64,000 bases of DNA from Agarophyton chilense (taxonomy: Eukaryota; Rhodophyta; Florideophyceae; Gracilariales; Gracilariaceae), in the NCBI GenBank assembly GCA_030374765.1, contig JARGXX010000129.1:434001-498000 (forward strand). Reading direction: 5' to 3'. This document shows, in pieces, positions 42,201-53,346 of the stretch (position 1 is its first letter; the number at the start of each line of letters is the position of its first letter). The translations under genes were made by a program, and so were the position numbers. A model generated the notes under the pieces. The model saw nothing but the letters and a program-made list of their open reading frames with translations. It was not told the origin of the DNA and searched no databases.

Positions 42201-44506
42201 CGCTCGTGGACGTTCAGCGTGCGGGACGAATAGACAATTGGTTTGCGTTCCCCCTCGGGGATGGTTTGGAACAGTGCGCAGCCCACCTGGTGGTCGCTGG
42301 CGTCGGTGTCAATGGAGTAGGGAAGCCCAGGTTTGGGCAAGGATAGGATGGGAGCTGTCTTAACTGCCTTAATCAAGGAGCGAAAAGAATCCGACTGATC
42401 GGTGGTAAATGGCGCAAGCTTCAGTGGCTGGCCCTTCCGCAGTAGCGCGTTTAGCGGAGCGGCGATATCCGATAAACTCGGTATAAACCGTCGATAGACG
42501 TTGACCAGACCTAAAAAGGATCGGAGCTCCGTTTGAGTACGGGGCTCCTTCGCCTCACAGAGGGACTTGATATGAACTTGTTCGATCATTAACCGTCCTG
42601 GACGGATGACGTGCCCGAGATACTTCCCCGTGTCGGTGAAGAACTCGCACTTCCTCAACTTGAGGGTTATTCCTGCATCTCGCAGTACGGTCATCACGTC
42701 CCGCACGTGGGTCAGGTGATCGTCCAGGTTTCTGGAAAAGACAATGATGTCGTCCAAGTAGACAAGGCACGTGCGCCACTTAAAACGCGACATCAGTATG
42801 TCTATTGCCCTTTGAAAGGTGGCTGGTGCATTGGTTAAACCAAACGGCATCCGCTTGAAGCGTTAGGAACCCGAGTGGCAAACAAACGCGGTTTTGTCTC
42901 GGTCCTCTTCCCGGACTGGGACTTGCCAGTAGCCCCAGTTAGCATCCAGAGTCGTAAACACGGTAGCGTCTCCGAGCGAGTCTATACACTCGTCCATGCG
43001 CGGAATCGGGTAGGTGTCCCTCACGCTGACGGCATTGAGGCGGCGGTAGTCAACGCAAAACCGCCACGTGCCGTCAGCCTTGAGGGCCAGCACCACCGGT
43101 GAAGCCCAAGGAGATTGGGCGGGCTCGATGACTCCAGCACGGAGCATCTTGTCCACCTGAAATTCTTCCTCCTCCCGAGCTTTCAGTCCCGCCCTGTAAG
43201 AGGGTTGTGCAACCGGACGTGCGTCCGGTAGCAAGTCTATCCGATGTTCGGTTGTATTGATCTCACCCAGTGAGCCGTCCCACATTGTGGTAAACTCGCG
43301 TAGCATTCCGCGTAAGCGGTCCCGGTGTGAGACCGGTACATGACTCAGGTCCAGGTCCTCGAGGGCCTTGATCGGGTCTATCTTATCGTAGCTCGTAGGC
43401 TGTGCCCTGGTATCAGGTGTGGGAACCGACGAGGTCGGAAATGCATCCGTCTTGACGGTTTTATCGAGCGCCAACTGCTGTGCCTCCCCGGAGGTTTCTG
43501 CACCGGATACCGGGAGACCATCCTCGGTAGAGGGAGTTATTCGGAGTACTTCGGCAGCCGTCACCTTTATAGGGAGCATCGCGAGCGGGTGCGGCGTCAC
43601 AGACCCAATGACTTGGTTCTTTGCCAGCGTCCGGGGAGCCTTTCCCAGATTGGCAACCAACACCTTGAAAGGGGAATTCGGCGTGACTTGCACGATTCCG
43701 TTCGCAACGGTTAACTGAAATTTCTCGTAAAACGAGGGCAAGGGCTGAACAACCCGAAGACCGTGTTGACGGGAATTGACTGAAACCATAACCTGGCTCT
43801 CCGGGGGTATGGTGACTGACGAGGCAACGCATAGCTTCGTAGCATCCCGGTTCGCCGGTGTGGGTTCCTGCGCAGCAGGTAGAGGAACGTGTTTCCTCGA
43901 TGCCCGCTTCAGCGGTTGACGAACAATGGGGACGGTCGATCCGTCCTCAAGTTCCACCTGCTTAAGGCGTGGGCGGATGGCGTCGACAAACCTGTCGCAG
44001 TAGTCACATCCCAGTATAACTGGCGCAGCCAGCGAGCGGCACACAATAAAAGTTAGTTGAACCACCATCCGCCCTAGCCTGACGACCAGGTCGATCACAC
44101 CAGCCGTTTTCAACCGGTTGTTATTGGCGTCTGAGACGTCGGGTACCGTTTCAGAACGGATGAGTGACCGCAATGGCGGGGGTAAAACCGATTCCACAAT
44201 AAAGTTCGGCCCAGCACCTGTATCCAGGACAGTGAGATATCTCACCATAAACTGCGTGTGCAGACCAAGGTCAGCGTAAACCTTGTAGTTACGCTTGGCC
44301 ATTACCAAGACTCTATCCGGGATCCGGTTATTTCTAATCCGTATCCACGGTCGACGCAAAACACCGAGGTGTTTAGAGTCCGCGTCTGCGGTGTCCTTCC
44401 TTGTCAGGATTTTCACCGGGGAGCGAGGCATCGGCGCCTCGGGCGTCGTCAGCCTCAACTCTGAGGACGCCTCTCCCGAAGGGGAGACTCCCTCTATTCT
44501 TTTCCC
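39215..44506 (-). pseudogene. pol: Element B Pol: protease, reverse transcriptase, RNase H, integrase, chromodomain
   Basis: One continuous frame entered by -1 shift at 44500-44506. Domains: aspartic protease (LDTGAGPNFI; VILGCDY), reverse transcriptase (FCVDYRRLN; MPFGLTNAP; catalytic YLDD), RNase H (DTDASDHQVG; TDHASLRW), integrase with HHCC finger (FCTQCAKNR) and DDE core (AIDILGP; LSDNGKQF; GQVERFN), GPF segment, a Pro/Arg-rich linker of about 330 residues, and a C-terminal chromodomain (YVLDRIVGHS, then TRWYGYGPEWVTPE), which in chromoviruses targets integration to histone marks. Stops: TAA 42863 (within RT), TGA 41960, TAA 41957, TAG 41699 and TAG 40859. There is no frameshift in 5.2 kb. 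Element A is its nearest relative in the window. Confidence 0.93.
44472..44506 (-). promoter_or_regulatory. Programmed -1 frameshift site between gag and pol of element B
   Basis: The minus strand reads GGGAAAA (44506-44500) in the frame CAG GGA AAA GAA TAG, a canonical X XXY YYZ heptamer just before the gag stop. A -1 slip leads exactly into the pol frame. Twelve bases after it lies a 6-bp hairpin (TCTCCC/GGGAGA, loop of 4; 44487-44472). The spacer is longer than usual (5-9), so a pseudoknot or a longer fold may matter. Confidence 0.7.
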
Positions 44507-46613
44507 TGTACAGGGTTTTGGTCGGGCGAAGGCCCGACTTCCTCGGCAACGAGTGCATGATTCCGTTGCACGGTAGCTACCGCAGGAGCGGGTTGAGATC
44601 CACCAGCGTGGTTTGGCGCTGGCGCGGCGCGTGCCGGCGGAGCCGGTTTGTACCGAGAATTCGGAGTGTGAGCCAATGCGTTGGGGAAGTCCGTCTTCGC
44701 GCGGAGATATGACGTGAGTGGCACGGAGCCCTTCTCCTGCGGGGAGAGGGCTTCGTAATTATCCACCACTCGCGCCATGTCGCCTAACGATAAAAGGCAT
44801 TGCGGGGAGGTGTGCCCGCGCTCGTAGCACAAGTGGCACACCAACGTCACTCCCGCGTTTCGCGGTACGGCATTCCGAGCATCGGTGTATCTTCCGGGTT
44901 CCCGGTTTCCAACCCATCCAGGGCGCTGACTTCGTGTCATTCCGTTCGAGTACGGCATACGGGGGGCCGGAGTGCGGCGGTCATTAAGATAAAAGACCTG
45001 CCCGTTCTCCGTGTCCCTTGCGGTTGAGTCAACCGAGCCATCCGTCGTAGACGGTAATTCCGTTGTCGGAATAGATAAACCATCGTGATGGATGACAGTC
45101 ATATTGTTATAACCCTGTTTGGGGATGCCATCCGTCGCAAATGACGGTGAAGAAGAGTCCGACTCAAGCAGCAATGCCTTAGCGGCCTTCGACCGGGTTC
45201 CCGGATTGCGTGCACGTAGTGCATCTCCCTCTCCGCCGGCAAACTGTACGAGTTCAAGGTAGGTCACCTTCGGCTCTTGTTCCCTGTAACGGGCGACAAG
45301 AGTCTTGATGGCTGGATCCAAGCCATCAATGAACATCGTACAGCGTTCCCCAGCGGGGTATTCATTACCACAACGGTGGAAAGCCTTATTCAGGCGTACC
45401 GAGTAATCGGTCTCGAGCTCGCCGGAGCGTTGTCGAGTGTCTCGCAAAGCGAGTATCGCCGCTTGTATCGCGGAGTTGGTTGCGTAGGAACGCAGGAGGT
45501 ACTGCACGGCCTCGGGCCAGCAGGTCACACCTCCTTCGGAGGCTCGCGACGAGCCCCGAACCGACAAAAACTGATCTTTAGCGACACCCCGTAGAAAGTA
45601 GGGTAGCGCCACGTAGGCTTGTCCTTCGTTCATTCCGAGTATATCGGCTTCCGCTACAAAGCGGTGTAGGAAATCCAAGACCAGAATTGGATCATCCCCA
45701 GTAAACGACTGGTTACGAAGTGAAAGCTGCATCCGCTTGATGCAGTCTTTCACTTTACCCGTGTCACGCGGTGTCCGACCTAAAGAGGAATTTGTAGCCG
45801 GTAATACCAGTAGGACAGGAGTGTCCTGTACAGAGGGTTGGTCGGCTCCAAGGGTTTGAGGCCCGGATGTCGCCGACCCTTGGGGCGCGACTAGATGGCC
45901 CCGTAGGTGGCAGAGGACCGCTTTGAGCGGGAAGAGCGCCCATAACGATCCTGTGGGTCATCGCTCACCGACGAATCGGAACTCTCCGAGTCACTCGGTT
46001 TACCGTCCGACTCAGATGATGAGTCGGACGGGTGTCCGTGCTTACGGTTAGAATCCCGGTTCTTCCGGCTCTTCCGGTTCTGCGACTGGGTCTCTCGATG
46101 AGAGACAAGCGGTCTAGCCGCGTTCGCGGGCGAGGTTACCGTCCTCTCGACCGACTCAAGTCGGCTTCGGAGACGCTCGAAGCGATTCTCCATACCTTCT
46201 GCGAAGGAAGACGGAGCGCCAGAACACTCGAGTAGTGTATTGACGTCCGACCGCAATGCGCGGATATCCTCGGCTAACTCACTTGGAGGGGGGTTAGCGA
46301 GGCTTCCACGTAAAGAGGTGAAATCCCTCGAGAGGGTATTGTGAGCAGCCCGCAGGGAGCGGAGCTGCTCTTCCAAGCGTACAATCCGCGCTTGGTCGAC
46401 CAACCGCGGAGGCGGAGAAACCACCGTTGCGACGGTCGTTAACCCGGAATCGGGCTGCGGGTCTTCAGTGCCGGTGACCGGTATCTCCCGGGGATGGAGT
46501 GTTGGAGCCAGGGCCTGTGGAACATCAGTGCCCCTGGCATCACCGCTTTGGCGGGAACGGCTGCGTGTTGCAGGAGGCTCCATGCTAGGCGGTTTCCTCG
46601 GCATTGGCCACAC
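44494..46613 (-). pseudogene. gag: Element B Gag (one frame break)
   Basis: The first frame, from ATG 46613 (or 46601), runs to TAG 45891-45893: an N-terminal region with a coiled-coil-like Leu/Arg stretch (LVDQARIVRLEEQLRSLRAA) and a Ser/Asp-rich segment. The rest lies in a second frame open from 45957 to TAG 44494: a Gag core (FTGDDPILVLDFLHRFVAEA, like element A) and a CCHC knuckle (CHLCYERGHTSPQC). Passing between the two needs a -1 shift within 45894-45957. No slippery heptamer is seen there, so a single-base mutation is likely. Gag forms the element's particle and binds RNA. Confidence 0.85.
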
Positions 46614-46707
46614 CGTCTCGACGGAAGAATAAAAAGCAAACCGGTGAGACCGGAGAAAACCCGTTAAACGGAAAACAACCTCAGAGAGGACACAAGCGGT
46701 CTTGACT

Positions 46708-46724
46708 TCTAAGTCGGGAGACCA
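46708..46724 (-). promoter_or_regulatory. Primer binding site of element B
   Basis: Three bases inside the 5' LTR, the minus strand reads TGGTCTCCCGACTTAGA. It shares TGGTCTCCCGAC with element A, so both elements are primed by the same tRNA or tRNA family. Confidence 0.8.
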
Positions 46725-46727
46725 ATT

Positions 46728-47591
46728 TGTAGGACAATGCCCCCAAGGGGGAAAACCTACGAAGACGTCCGGATCATCCTCTCACGAGGTAACCGGAGCG
46801 GTAGAGCCCTCCCAGGGATCGGCGCGCAATGTCGGGTGTAAGCCGGAGCCGAACCGTCGCGACGGGCGCAGGGAGGCTGAAAGAAGCCAAGGATATCCGC
46901 TGAAGCGGTGCTTGCGTATCCTCTGAGGAGGCAAACCCCACGAGAGTGGCGAGCACGACAGGTGTCAGTGCGAGCCGCAAGAGCGGGAATTGCCCAATGA
47001 AGGGGAGAAAAAGTGGAGGAAAATGGGAACGGAGGCAAGAGGGCGAGGTTGACCACGAGTCGCAAGAGGGGACTCGGGAATAGCCGGCACTGCCGGGTGT
47101 AGCAAACCGTATACACGGGCGGAACCACGAAAGTGGGAATAGATACCCAACACACGAAGGCTGCTTGAACGTCCAAGGGGGTTGGGAAGCCGTGCACCAC
47201 GGGAAATCCCTCCGTAAGGAGTTGTATATCCGCGCAGGAGGTTCGACCCAGAGCCAAGATCTGGAAGACCAAGATCACCCTTGTTGGGAAGACTTTACTG
47301 GACCGGCGGCCGCGAGGCCGGCGGCCTAAGTACTGTAGTCACCGTAGAATAGAATAAATAAAGTCTATCTTAAATAGTTAAATGTCCGTCTAACAAAGGG
47401 GCCAATCTGGCGGCCACGTGTCGCGCGGGCGCTGCGGCCACGCGTATGGCACCCGGTCCCGCCGGTGCATCACCGGCGTTCCGGCCACCGCCGTGAAAAC
47501 GGATTACTCCTACTCATAACGAGGTTGCACGCCGGAGGCTCCGGAAAAAACTTAAGTCCCCAAAAACCTCCCTGGAGGACGTTGCTCTTCA
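46728..47591 (-). repeat. 5' LTR of element B
   Basis: 864 bp, aligned base for base with 36195-37058. About 26 substitutions and no gap were counted by eye. Confidence 0.95.
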
Positions 47592-48350
47592 GATATGCCT
47601 CATACTCCGCAATCCAAAACTCCGTACGCAGCTTTTCACTACTTAGATACTTTGACAGTCCTGATACCACATGAGCGAGAGAATAATGCGTTGTTCCAAC
47701 GCATTAAATGGAAACAGCCATAAAGTGGTAAGATGAACCTACAAGAGCCTGAACCGGTAGAGAGTAGAACCCCTTCCTGCAGTAATAAGATGCTGAATGA
47801 GATGTTAGAGGATTCTTAATTCCAATGGCGATGCCATCTAGCGCCCCAATGCACCCTTACAAGGGACTCATTGTATAGCGGGAGTGTTTGAAGCCCATTG
47901 AAAGTTGTTAAAGTACTTCCAAAGTGCTTGGAATCACCTGTAAAGTCAGCCTCTTCAATAGTGCATCTTTGGTGTCATTAAAAACTGAATATATAGTGGA
48001 AGAATCAATCCTGAGCTCAACCATGACGTCTAAATAGCACGGTCTACATAACATTGGAAGTGTGATATCTAAAATTAGATTGGTCGAAATCGTTTTACTA
48101 CAAGATCGTTGTCTCATGGCTGAGTTTTTGAATATGATAGGTGCAATTTCTTTGTGCAAATATTCAAGATTGTCGCTCGAGCTGAATTCCTTTTGAATTT
48201 TTCTTGCATTGTGACCTGACTTGATGTATTCGAAATCGAGGCGGTTTTTCAATAAATTGAAAATAAACGTACTGCTAAGAGATTAGGCTTTCAGTTAGTT
48301 TGAGTTGAAAGTCGAAACGAATGTTTATAGAATTATAGTACAGCCGAAGA
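47592..48350 (-). pseudogene. PIF/Harbinger transposase, N-terminal half (split by element B)
   Basis: DDE transposase related to HARBI1. Visible: LDVMVELRIDSSTIYSVFND (helix-turn-helix region), GCIGALDGIAIGI (first catalytic Asp, GAIDG type), YYCRKGFYSLPVQALVGSSYHF (RKG-S-NvQa region), HYSLAHVVSGLSKYL, and LRTEFWIAEYEAYL just before the insertion. Stops occur before QLSMG, before GCIGA and before CVGTT. The reading frame is open back to about 48350 but has no obvious ATG. Homology continues at 36194-35735 on the other side of element B. Confidence 0.8.
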
Positions 48351-48638
48351 TTCTATTATTTTTGAAATGGAATTGAAACACAGAAAGAGATCCATTGTCT
48401 ATGGTCAGCGTCGATCAATTCGGTGAAAAACAGCCATTATTAAAACCAAAATGCGACAGGAAGGATCGTCGACAAGCACATTGTAGAACGCCAGCACATT
48501 TCCATGACTTCCAGCTCTGAATTCACATGCAACAATAGCAATTCCATCGCTAGAAAGGCATTTATTTCGTTCGACCAATCACCGACCCCCTCGCCTGCTT
48601 ACGTCTTTCGAATGGAGCTTTGCACTACTGCAGACATA

Positions 48639-50046
48639 AAGTGCGTTTCAAAAACAAATCCTTTCCTAATACCGGGCAAAAAATGGCGTTTTCTGTACTG
48701 TAGAGCCAATTTCTCACCGAATAAAACCTTTTCAAGTAAAAAACCTTGTTTCTTAAACATATCTTTATGGAATATAGAGCTCCATTATGACTTTTGTACC
48801 GCCCTTATCTCGCCAAAAATATATGAAAATTATGAGAATGGACCACAAAGGCATGATCCCAACTTTTATAGCGCAACGACAAATAAAAATCCCAAAAACA
48901 AACAATTATTACAGAACAATCTGTTTGGTATGAATTCAAGCGATGTTTAAGCCATACCGCATTCTTTCTAACACAAAAACGCGTGGAAGTAAGCTTTATC
49001 TTGTATGTGATACTTAATCGTGCAAAAATAATTGAAGCAAAACAGTGTTTGAATGTTAAATGTTCTTAAATATGACGCAAATAAAAAATTCAAAATTGAT
49101 AAAAACTATAAAACAACAAAAGAATCTTCTTTTGAAAACGCACCATAAACGCAAACGTGCGTTGTGTTCCTCAGAAAAGCCTCATTAAAAAAAAAGAGTA
49201 TGAAAAAAGATAGTGTTTTGGACGAAAACTGTGAATATGAACGGAGCAGGTTTCTTTAAATTCTATTAGCATGATAATGGAAAAAAAGTTGAGTTTTATA
49301 AAAAAGTTCTTTGGTTATAGATCTGAGATGGGTTTAGATGGCATATTTGAAGTAACACTAACTAAAATAGCGTTTTAAAAGCTTTAATGACTTATAAACG
49401 TTATGATAAAGTGGTAGAAAGTTTTGTGCTACTTTATTTCTACTTCACGTATGAATTAAATTATGATTTTTAACAGGATAGTGCAATTGTAAAACAGTCA
49501 AATATTAGAAACGTTATGATAAAGTGGTAGAAAGTTTTATGCTACTTTATTCCTATTTTACGTATAAATTAAATTATGATTTTTAGCAGGATAGTGCGCT
49601 TGTAAAACAGTCAAATGTTTAGAAACAGTACATGAATGGTTTAAATATGACTGATACGGATCTTTCATGACGAATTTCCAATGTTCACTTTATTGAAAAC
49701 ACCAATGGAGTGCTAGATTAGATGATTTGTGGGCAAATTAGACAGTTCAGTACAGTTTTTTATTCGAAAGTTTTTATCACAAATGACTGGGACAAAATAA
49801 CGTTTAATTTAATTCATTTTTTTATTGAATAAATGATAACACACTCTGTAAGTGTCAGTAGGGTTTAAGAGGCGAAAACAAACTACTGAGAGCGTGCTGT
49901 AGAGAATATGGCTGACGAAAGGATATGTTTTTGAAACAGTATTTTGACTTGATATTTTTCATGTGTTGTTTTTATTGAGTGTACTGTAGTCGAAAAGGCA
50001 TTTTTACGAAATATTTGTGCAAGAGATATGTTTTTGAAACAGACTT
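48639..50046. mobile_element. Tc1/mariner-type element with IR/DR ends (non-autonomous)
   Basis: Exact TA duplication on both sides (48637-48638, 50047-50048). Terminal repeats: AAGTGCGTTTCAAAAACA on the left and, reversed on the right, AAGTCTGTTTCAAAAACA. A second, inner copy of the motif lies about 105 bp inside each end (about 48746 and 49920), an IR/DR arrangement as in Sleeping Beauty-like Tc1 elements. The AT-rich interior keeps only traces of a transposase (a KK...VLDEN-like stretch near 49200), so it depends on another copy. It shares ends with the element at 59600. Confidence 0.85.
49396..49621. repeat. 113-bp tandem duplication inside the Tc1-type element
   Basis: Two copies starting AAACGTTATGATAAAGTGG at 49396 and 49509, about 90% alike. 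Confidence 0.85.
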
Positions 50047-51519
50047 TATGTTCTCTGGTCGAACTTCTGTGCCACCAAGTCAGCCTCCCTGGCACCTGCA
50101 CCTCTTGGCTATTGATTACTGATGAGTACCAGAACCAGCCACTCGGGAAGGTCTGCTAAAAGACAGAACGCCTTCCCGCAACTACCAGCTACAACTGCAT
50201 GGTGGAGGAGTGTCATAGCCAGTAAAGGAAGTACGCAATACCAATAATTATACCATCACGTACTTGTGGTCGCCCTGCAAGTACAACTGCAAGCAGATCA
50301 TCGCTCACTGAGCTGTGTGACCGTCGCTGGCCATAACATGATGCTGAGGACTAGAGATCCAAGTCAAGTCAGCGCGACGACGGTACAAGATACTGTGTGC
50401 TCTATGGTGCTTCCCATTCTCTTGGCGTGCGAAGCACACCAGTGCACGTGCTTACCGCATGAGAGTTCCAGGGCAAAATAAAGCAGGCATGTGCACAAAT
50501 ATGGAGAAGTCGATGTCGTCGGTCCAAAGCAAGCGGGGCTTTTGAATCTCCGATCGATCTGTCGAAAGCCTTTGTATACAGACGTTTATTGTGAAATTTT
50601 CAAAATAACCCGTTCACTTCACTTCACTTTGTGAGTGAAATGCACCGGCTCTTCTCTTTACTTCGTCGTCGTCGTCATCTATCTTGTGCACAGTCGGTTC
50701 ACTGTAATGCTGTTTGACACACTTCATGCTCGTTCACTCTCGTGAAGAACGGGCCTCAGCGTATAGAATCTATTTCCCAAATGGTATTCAAAGCCAAGAG
50801 TGGAGTCAACTGTGACGGCTTTGTGCATCGTATGCTTCGTCGGGACTTGCTCTGAGTGTTTTGTGGCTTGAAACCATGAAGTGGATTCTTAATCGAGGCA
50901 GAGGTCAGATAAACTCATACAAAGGAGCGTCGTTGGCTAGATGCTGTTAAAAATGTAGAATGGCGGTTAGGGAGATGCCACGAATACTCTCAACGATCAT
51001 CAAACGGTTGCAAACAACATTTGGAGAAGCTCAACAATGCTCGTCAGTACAGCCTTTGACAACCCCAAATTCAAAATAATTTCGATTGAATGGGGTTGAA
51101 AAGAAATGGCTGCTTTCCGCGCGCATTTGAAACCACTGCGGTTATTCATGTACGGCACCCGTAGGCTGCAGCCCCGATTGAGTTCAGCGAGATGCGACCT
51201 CAGCCCACACACCTCTGAAACATATCATACAGTGCCTCACCTCTGAAACATCTCCTACAGTTTCTTGGGCCAGGCCCACACATGTAACTTCTGGAGGGTT
51301 AGAGTGCCATCTTCCAGGTCGATCAGGGAGCAATTCTCTGCTTAGAACTGCGACGGTCTCAGAAACAAACGCCGTTCGTCGTGGCTCGTCATTCTACCTG
51401 GACATCATCGTAGCACATTAGTCTACGATTTCTTTCCGATCTCTATGTAACCCAGGAAACTTCTCAACGCGTTCACGAAATCCGCGGCATCATATTGTTT
51501 GTCCTCCGAGCAAATTGTC
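50047..51519. other. Intergenic region upstream of the transporter
   Basis: No gene is recognised. A 28-bp tandem pair (CACCTCTGAAACAT...ACAG) starts at 51210 and 51238. The stretch just before 51520 must hold the transporter promoter; no clear TATA box is seen. Confidence 0.5.
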
Positions 51520-53346
51520 ATGGCAACGAGCTTTACCCCCGGACGCAGAAAAATTCCCCTCGCTTTCTTGTCGCCATTTATCTTGTCCACCCGAAGCCCG
51601 AGTTCGACTGTGAGAGGTATCTTGCCGCTCCGTTCTTTCCGTTCGACACGGGAGCCACGCTCCGGACTTCTTGTTTCAACAATGAAAGATACTCGCGTCA
51701 AGATCGACACAGACGAAAGCAAAGACAAACCCCATGAACAATCTCAACCAGTGTTGAGTACGACGAATATCCCGGAGCGCCTTCGAGTTGTGCTTTTGTG
51801 TTTCGTATCGTTTGTCATTTGCAACTGCGATCGCATAAATATCTCTGTAGCTATTCTTCCGATGGCCAAGTTCTACGGCTGGAACCAGACCACAGTGGGA
51901 GTAATACAGTCGGCTTTCTTTTGGGGGTACGTCCTGACACAGATTCCGGGAGGATACTTAGCAGATAAATACGGTGGAAAGCACGTTTTGGCCGCAGGCG
52001 TTATTGTTTGGTCAGCAATGACACTAGTCACCCCGATGGCAGCCTCTTCAAATCTTGGTTTACTTCTGCTGGCAAGGGCCCTTCTTGGTGTAGGTGAGGG
52101 TGTGGCAATGCCGGCTATGAACAATATCATATCGAAGTGGGTGCCTGAAAAAGAACGTGCGCGGTCATTATCTCTGACATATAGCGGAATGTATCTTGGC
52201 TCTGTAATTGGGTTATGGCTTTGCCCGCAGTTCATTGTTTCGTTCGGATGGCAGAGCGTATTCTACATCTTTGGCGCGCTTGGGTTCTTTTGGTGGTTTG
52301 CGTGGCAGGGTTTGACCACAAGCACCCCACAGCTCTCTAGCACCATATCATCAGAAGAGCTGCAATATATTGAATCAGGAGCCCCTGGTACCAAGAAGGA
52401 GGTATCCGATATTCCTTGGCGCCTTCTGTTCAGTAAGAAAGCAACATGGGCAATCATTGTTGCCCATTTTTGCGCGACATGGGGTAAGTCTTTACTACCG
52501 TGACAAAGAGCCGAGGACGTTTTTGTCTTTCTCTGTTTGATGTATTGCGGTATGCTAACCTTTATGTTTTGACTTTGCAACACACAGGGTACTTCGTGTT
52601 GCTCATATGGCTTCCAACTTACTTCAACCGCCAACTCGGGTTTGATCTTGCTGCTTCATCTTTCCTTTCAATATTGCCATGGCTGGCAATGTTTATCTCT
52701 GCGAATTTGGGTGGTCTCATAGCAGATGCATTGAGAAGCGGAGGGATGTCTTTGACTGCAGTCAGAAAGACCATGCAATCAATCGGATTTCTTGGCCCAG
52801 CATTCTTCCTTGCACTCGTTGCAAGCACTGAAAACCCATCGTTAGCCGTTTTCTACATGACATCCGCATTGGCGCTGGGCTCGTTCTCACAGAGTGGAGT
52901 ATATTCTAACCACCAGGACATTGGGCCTGCGTACTCTGGAATTTTGTTGGGCATTAGGTGAGTTGTTTCTGAACACTCAACAAAGAAATGCGTTCTCGAA
53001 CTGCAGAGGGAAACGTTTCGACGGGCTTTCCTTATCTTCAGGTTATCAATTCGAGGGATCACTCTCCACGATGCGACTAATTTCCTCTGGTGGGCATTTA
53101 CCGCTCATCTCCATTGCCCACGATTTAGAAAATGACGCGCCATGCTAACCTCGCCTACATGTTTTTTCTTTTGAGAATGGTAGCAACACAGGTGCAGCCA
53201 TCCCAGGAATTGTTGGTGTAGCTCTCACAGGTTTCATACTCGACGCGACCGGGTCCTGGAAGCTTGTCTTCTCAATTGCCATATTCTTTTACTTGCTTGG
53301 AACCGTTGTCTACAACATACTCGGTACTGGTGAACGCGTCTTTTGA
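51520..53346 (+). CDS. SLC17/PHT4 (ANTR)-type anion transporter, probably plastid-targeted; three exons
   Basis: Major-facilitator anion/phosphate cotransporter of 498 aa. Exons: 51520-52483, 52588-52957, 53184-53346; introns of 104 and 226 bp with GT-AG ends (GGTAAGT donor, CACACAG acceptor; GTGAGT donor, GGTAG acceptor). The joined frame restores the family's WGYFVLL and the GISNTGAA-IPGIVG segment. Motifs: CDRINISVAI in TM1, GYVLTQIPGGYLADKYGGK (the MFS loop 2-3 signature), LLGVGEGVAMPAM, and WKLVFSIAIFFYLLG near the end; about 12 membrane segments. The first about 60 residues (MATSFTPGRRK... rich in Ser, Arg, Pro and Thr, poor in acids) look like a plastid transit peptide. Family members export or import phosphate, ascorbate or organic anions; the substrate cannot be told. 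It converges on the SHPRH gene. Confidence 0.9.

Larger units (their letters stand above)
36195..47591 (-). mobile_element. Ty3/gypsy chromovirus-like LTR retrotransposon B (complete, inactive)
   Basis: Two 864-bp LTRs (36195-37058, 46728-47591) of equal length, differing at about 26 sites without any gap, flank gag and pol (minus strand) and an antisense gene (plus strand). GATAT flanks both sides (36190-36194, 47592-47596). The PPT lies at 37059-37071 and the PBS at 46708-46724. Pol carries five in-frame stops and gag a frame break. If LTRs were identical at insertion, about 3% divergence marks a moderately old insertion. It landed inside a Harbinger transposase pseudogene. Confidence 0.97.

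Noticed and set aside
48504-48950. 148-codon frame at the left end of the Tc1-type element
   Set aside because: It crosses the element border and terminal repeats; not a gene.
51423-51728. Minus-strand frame opposite transporter exon 1
   Set aside because: Shadow of the transit-peptide region; the plus strand has the MFS motifs and spliced continuity.
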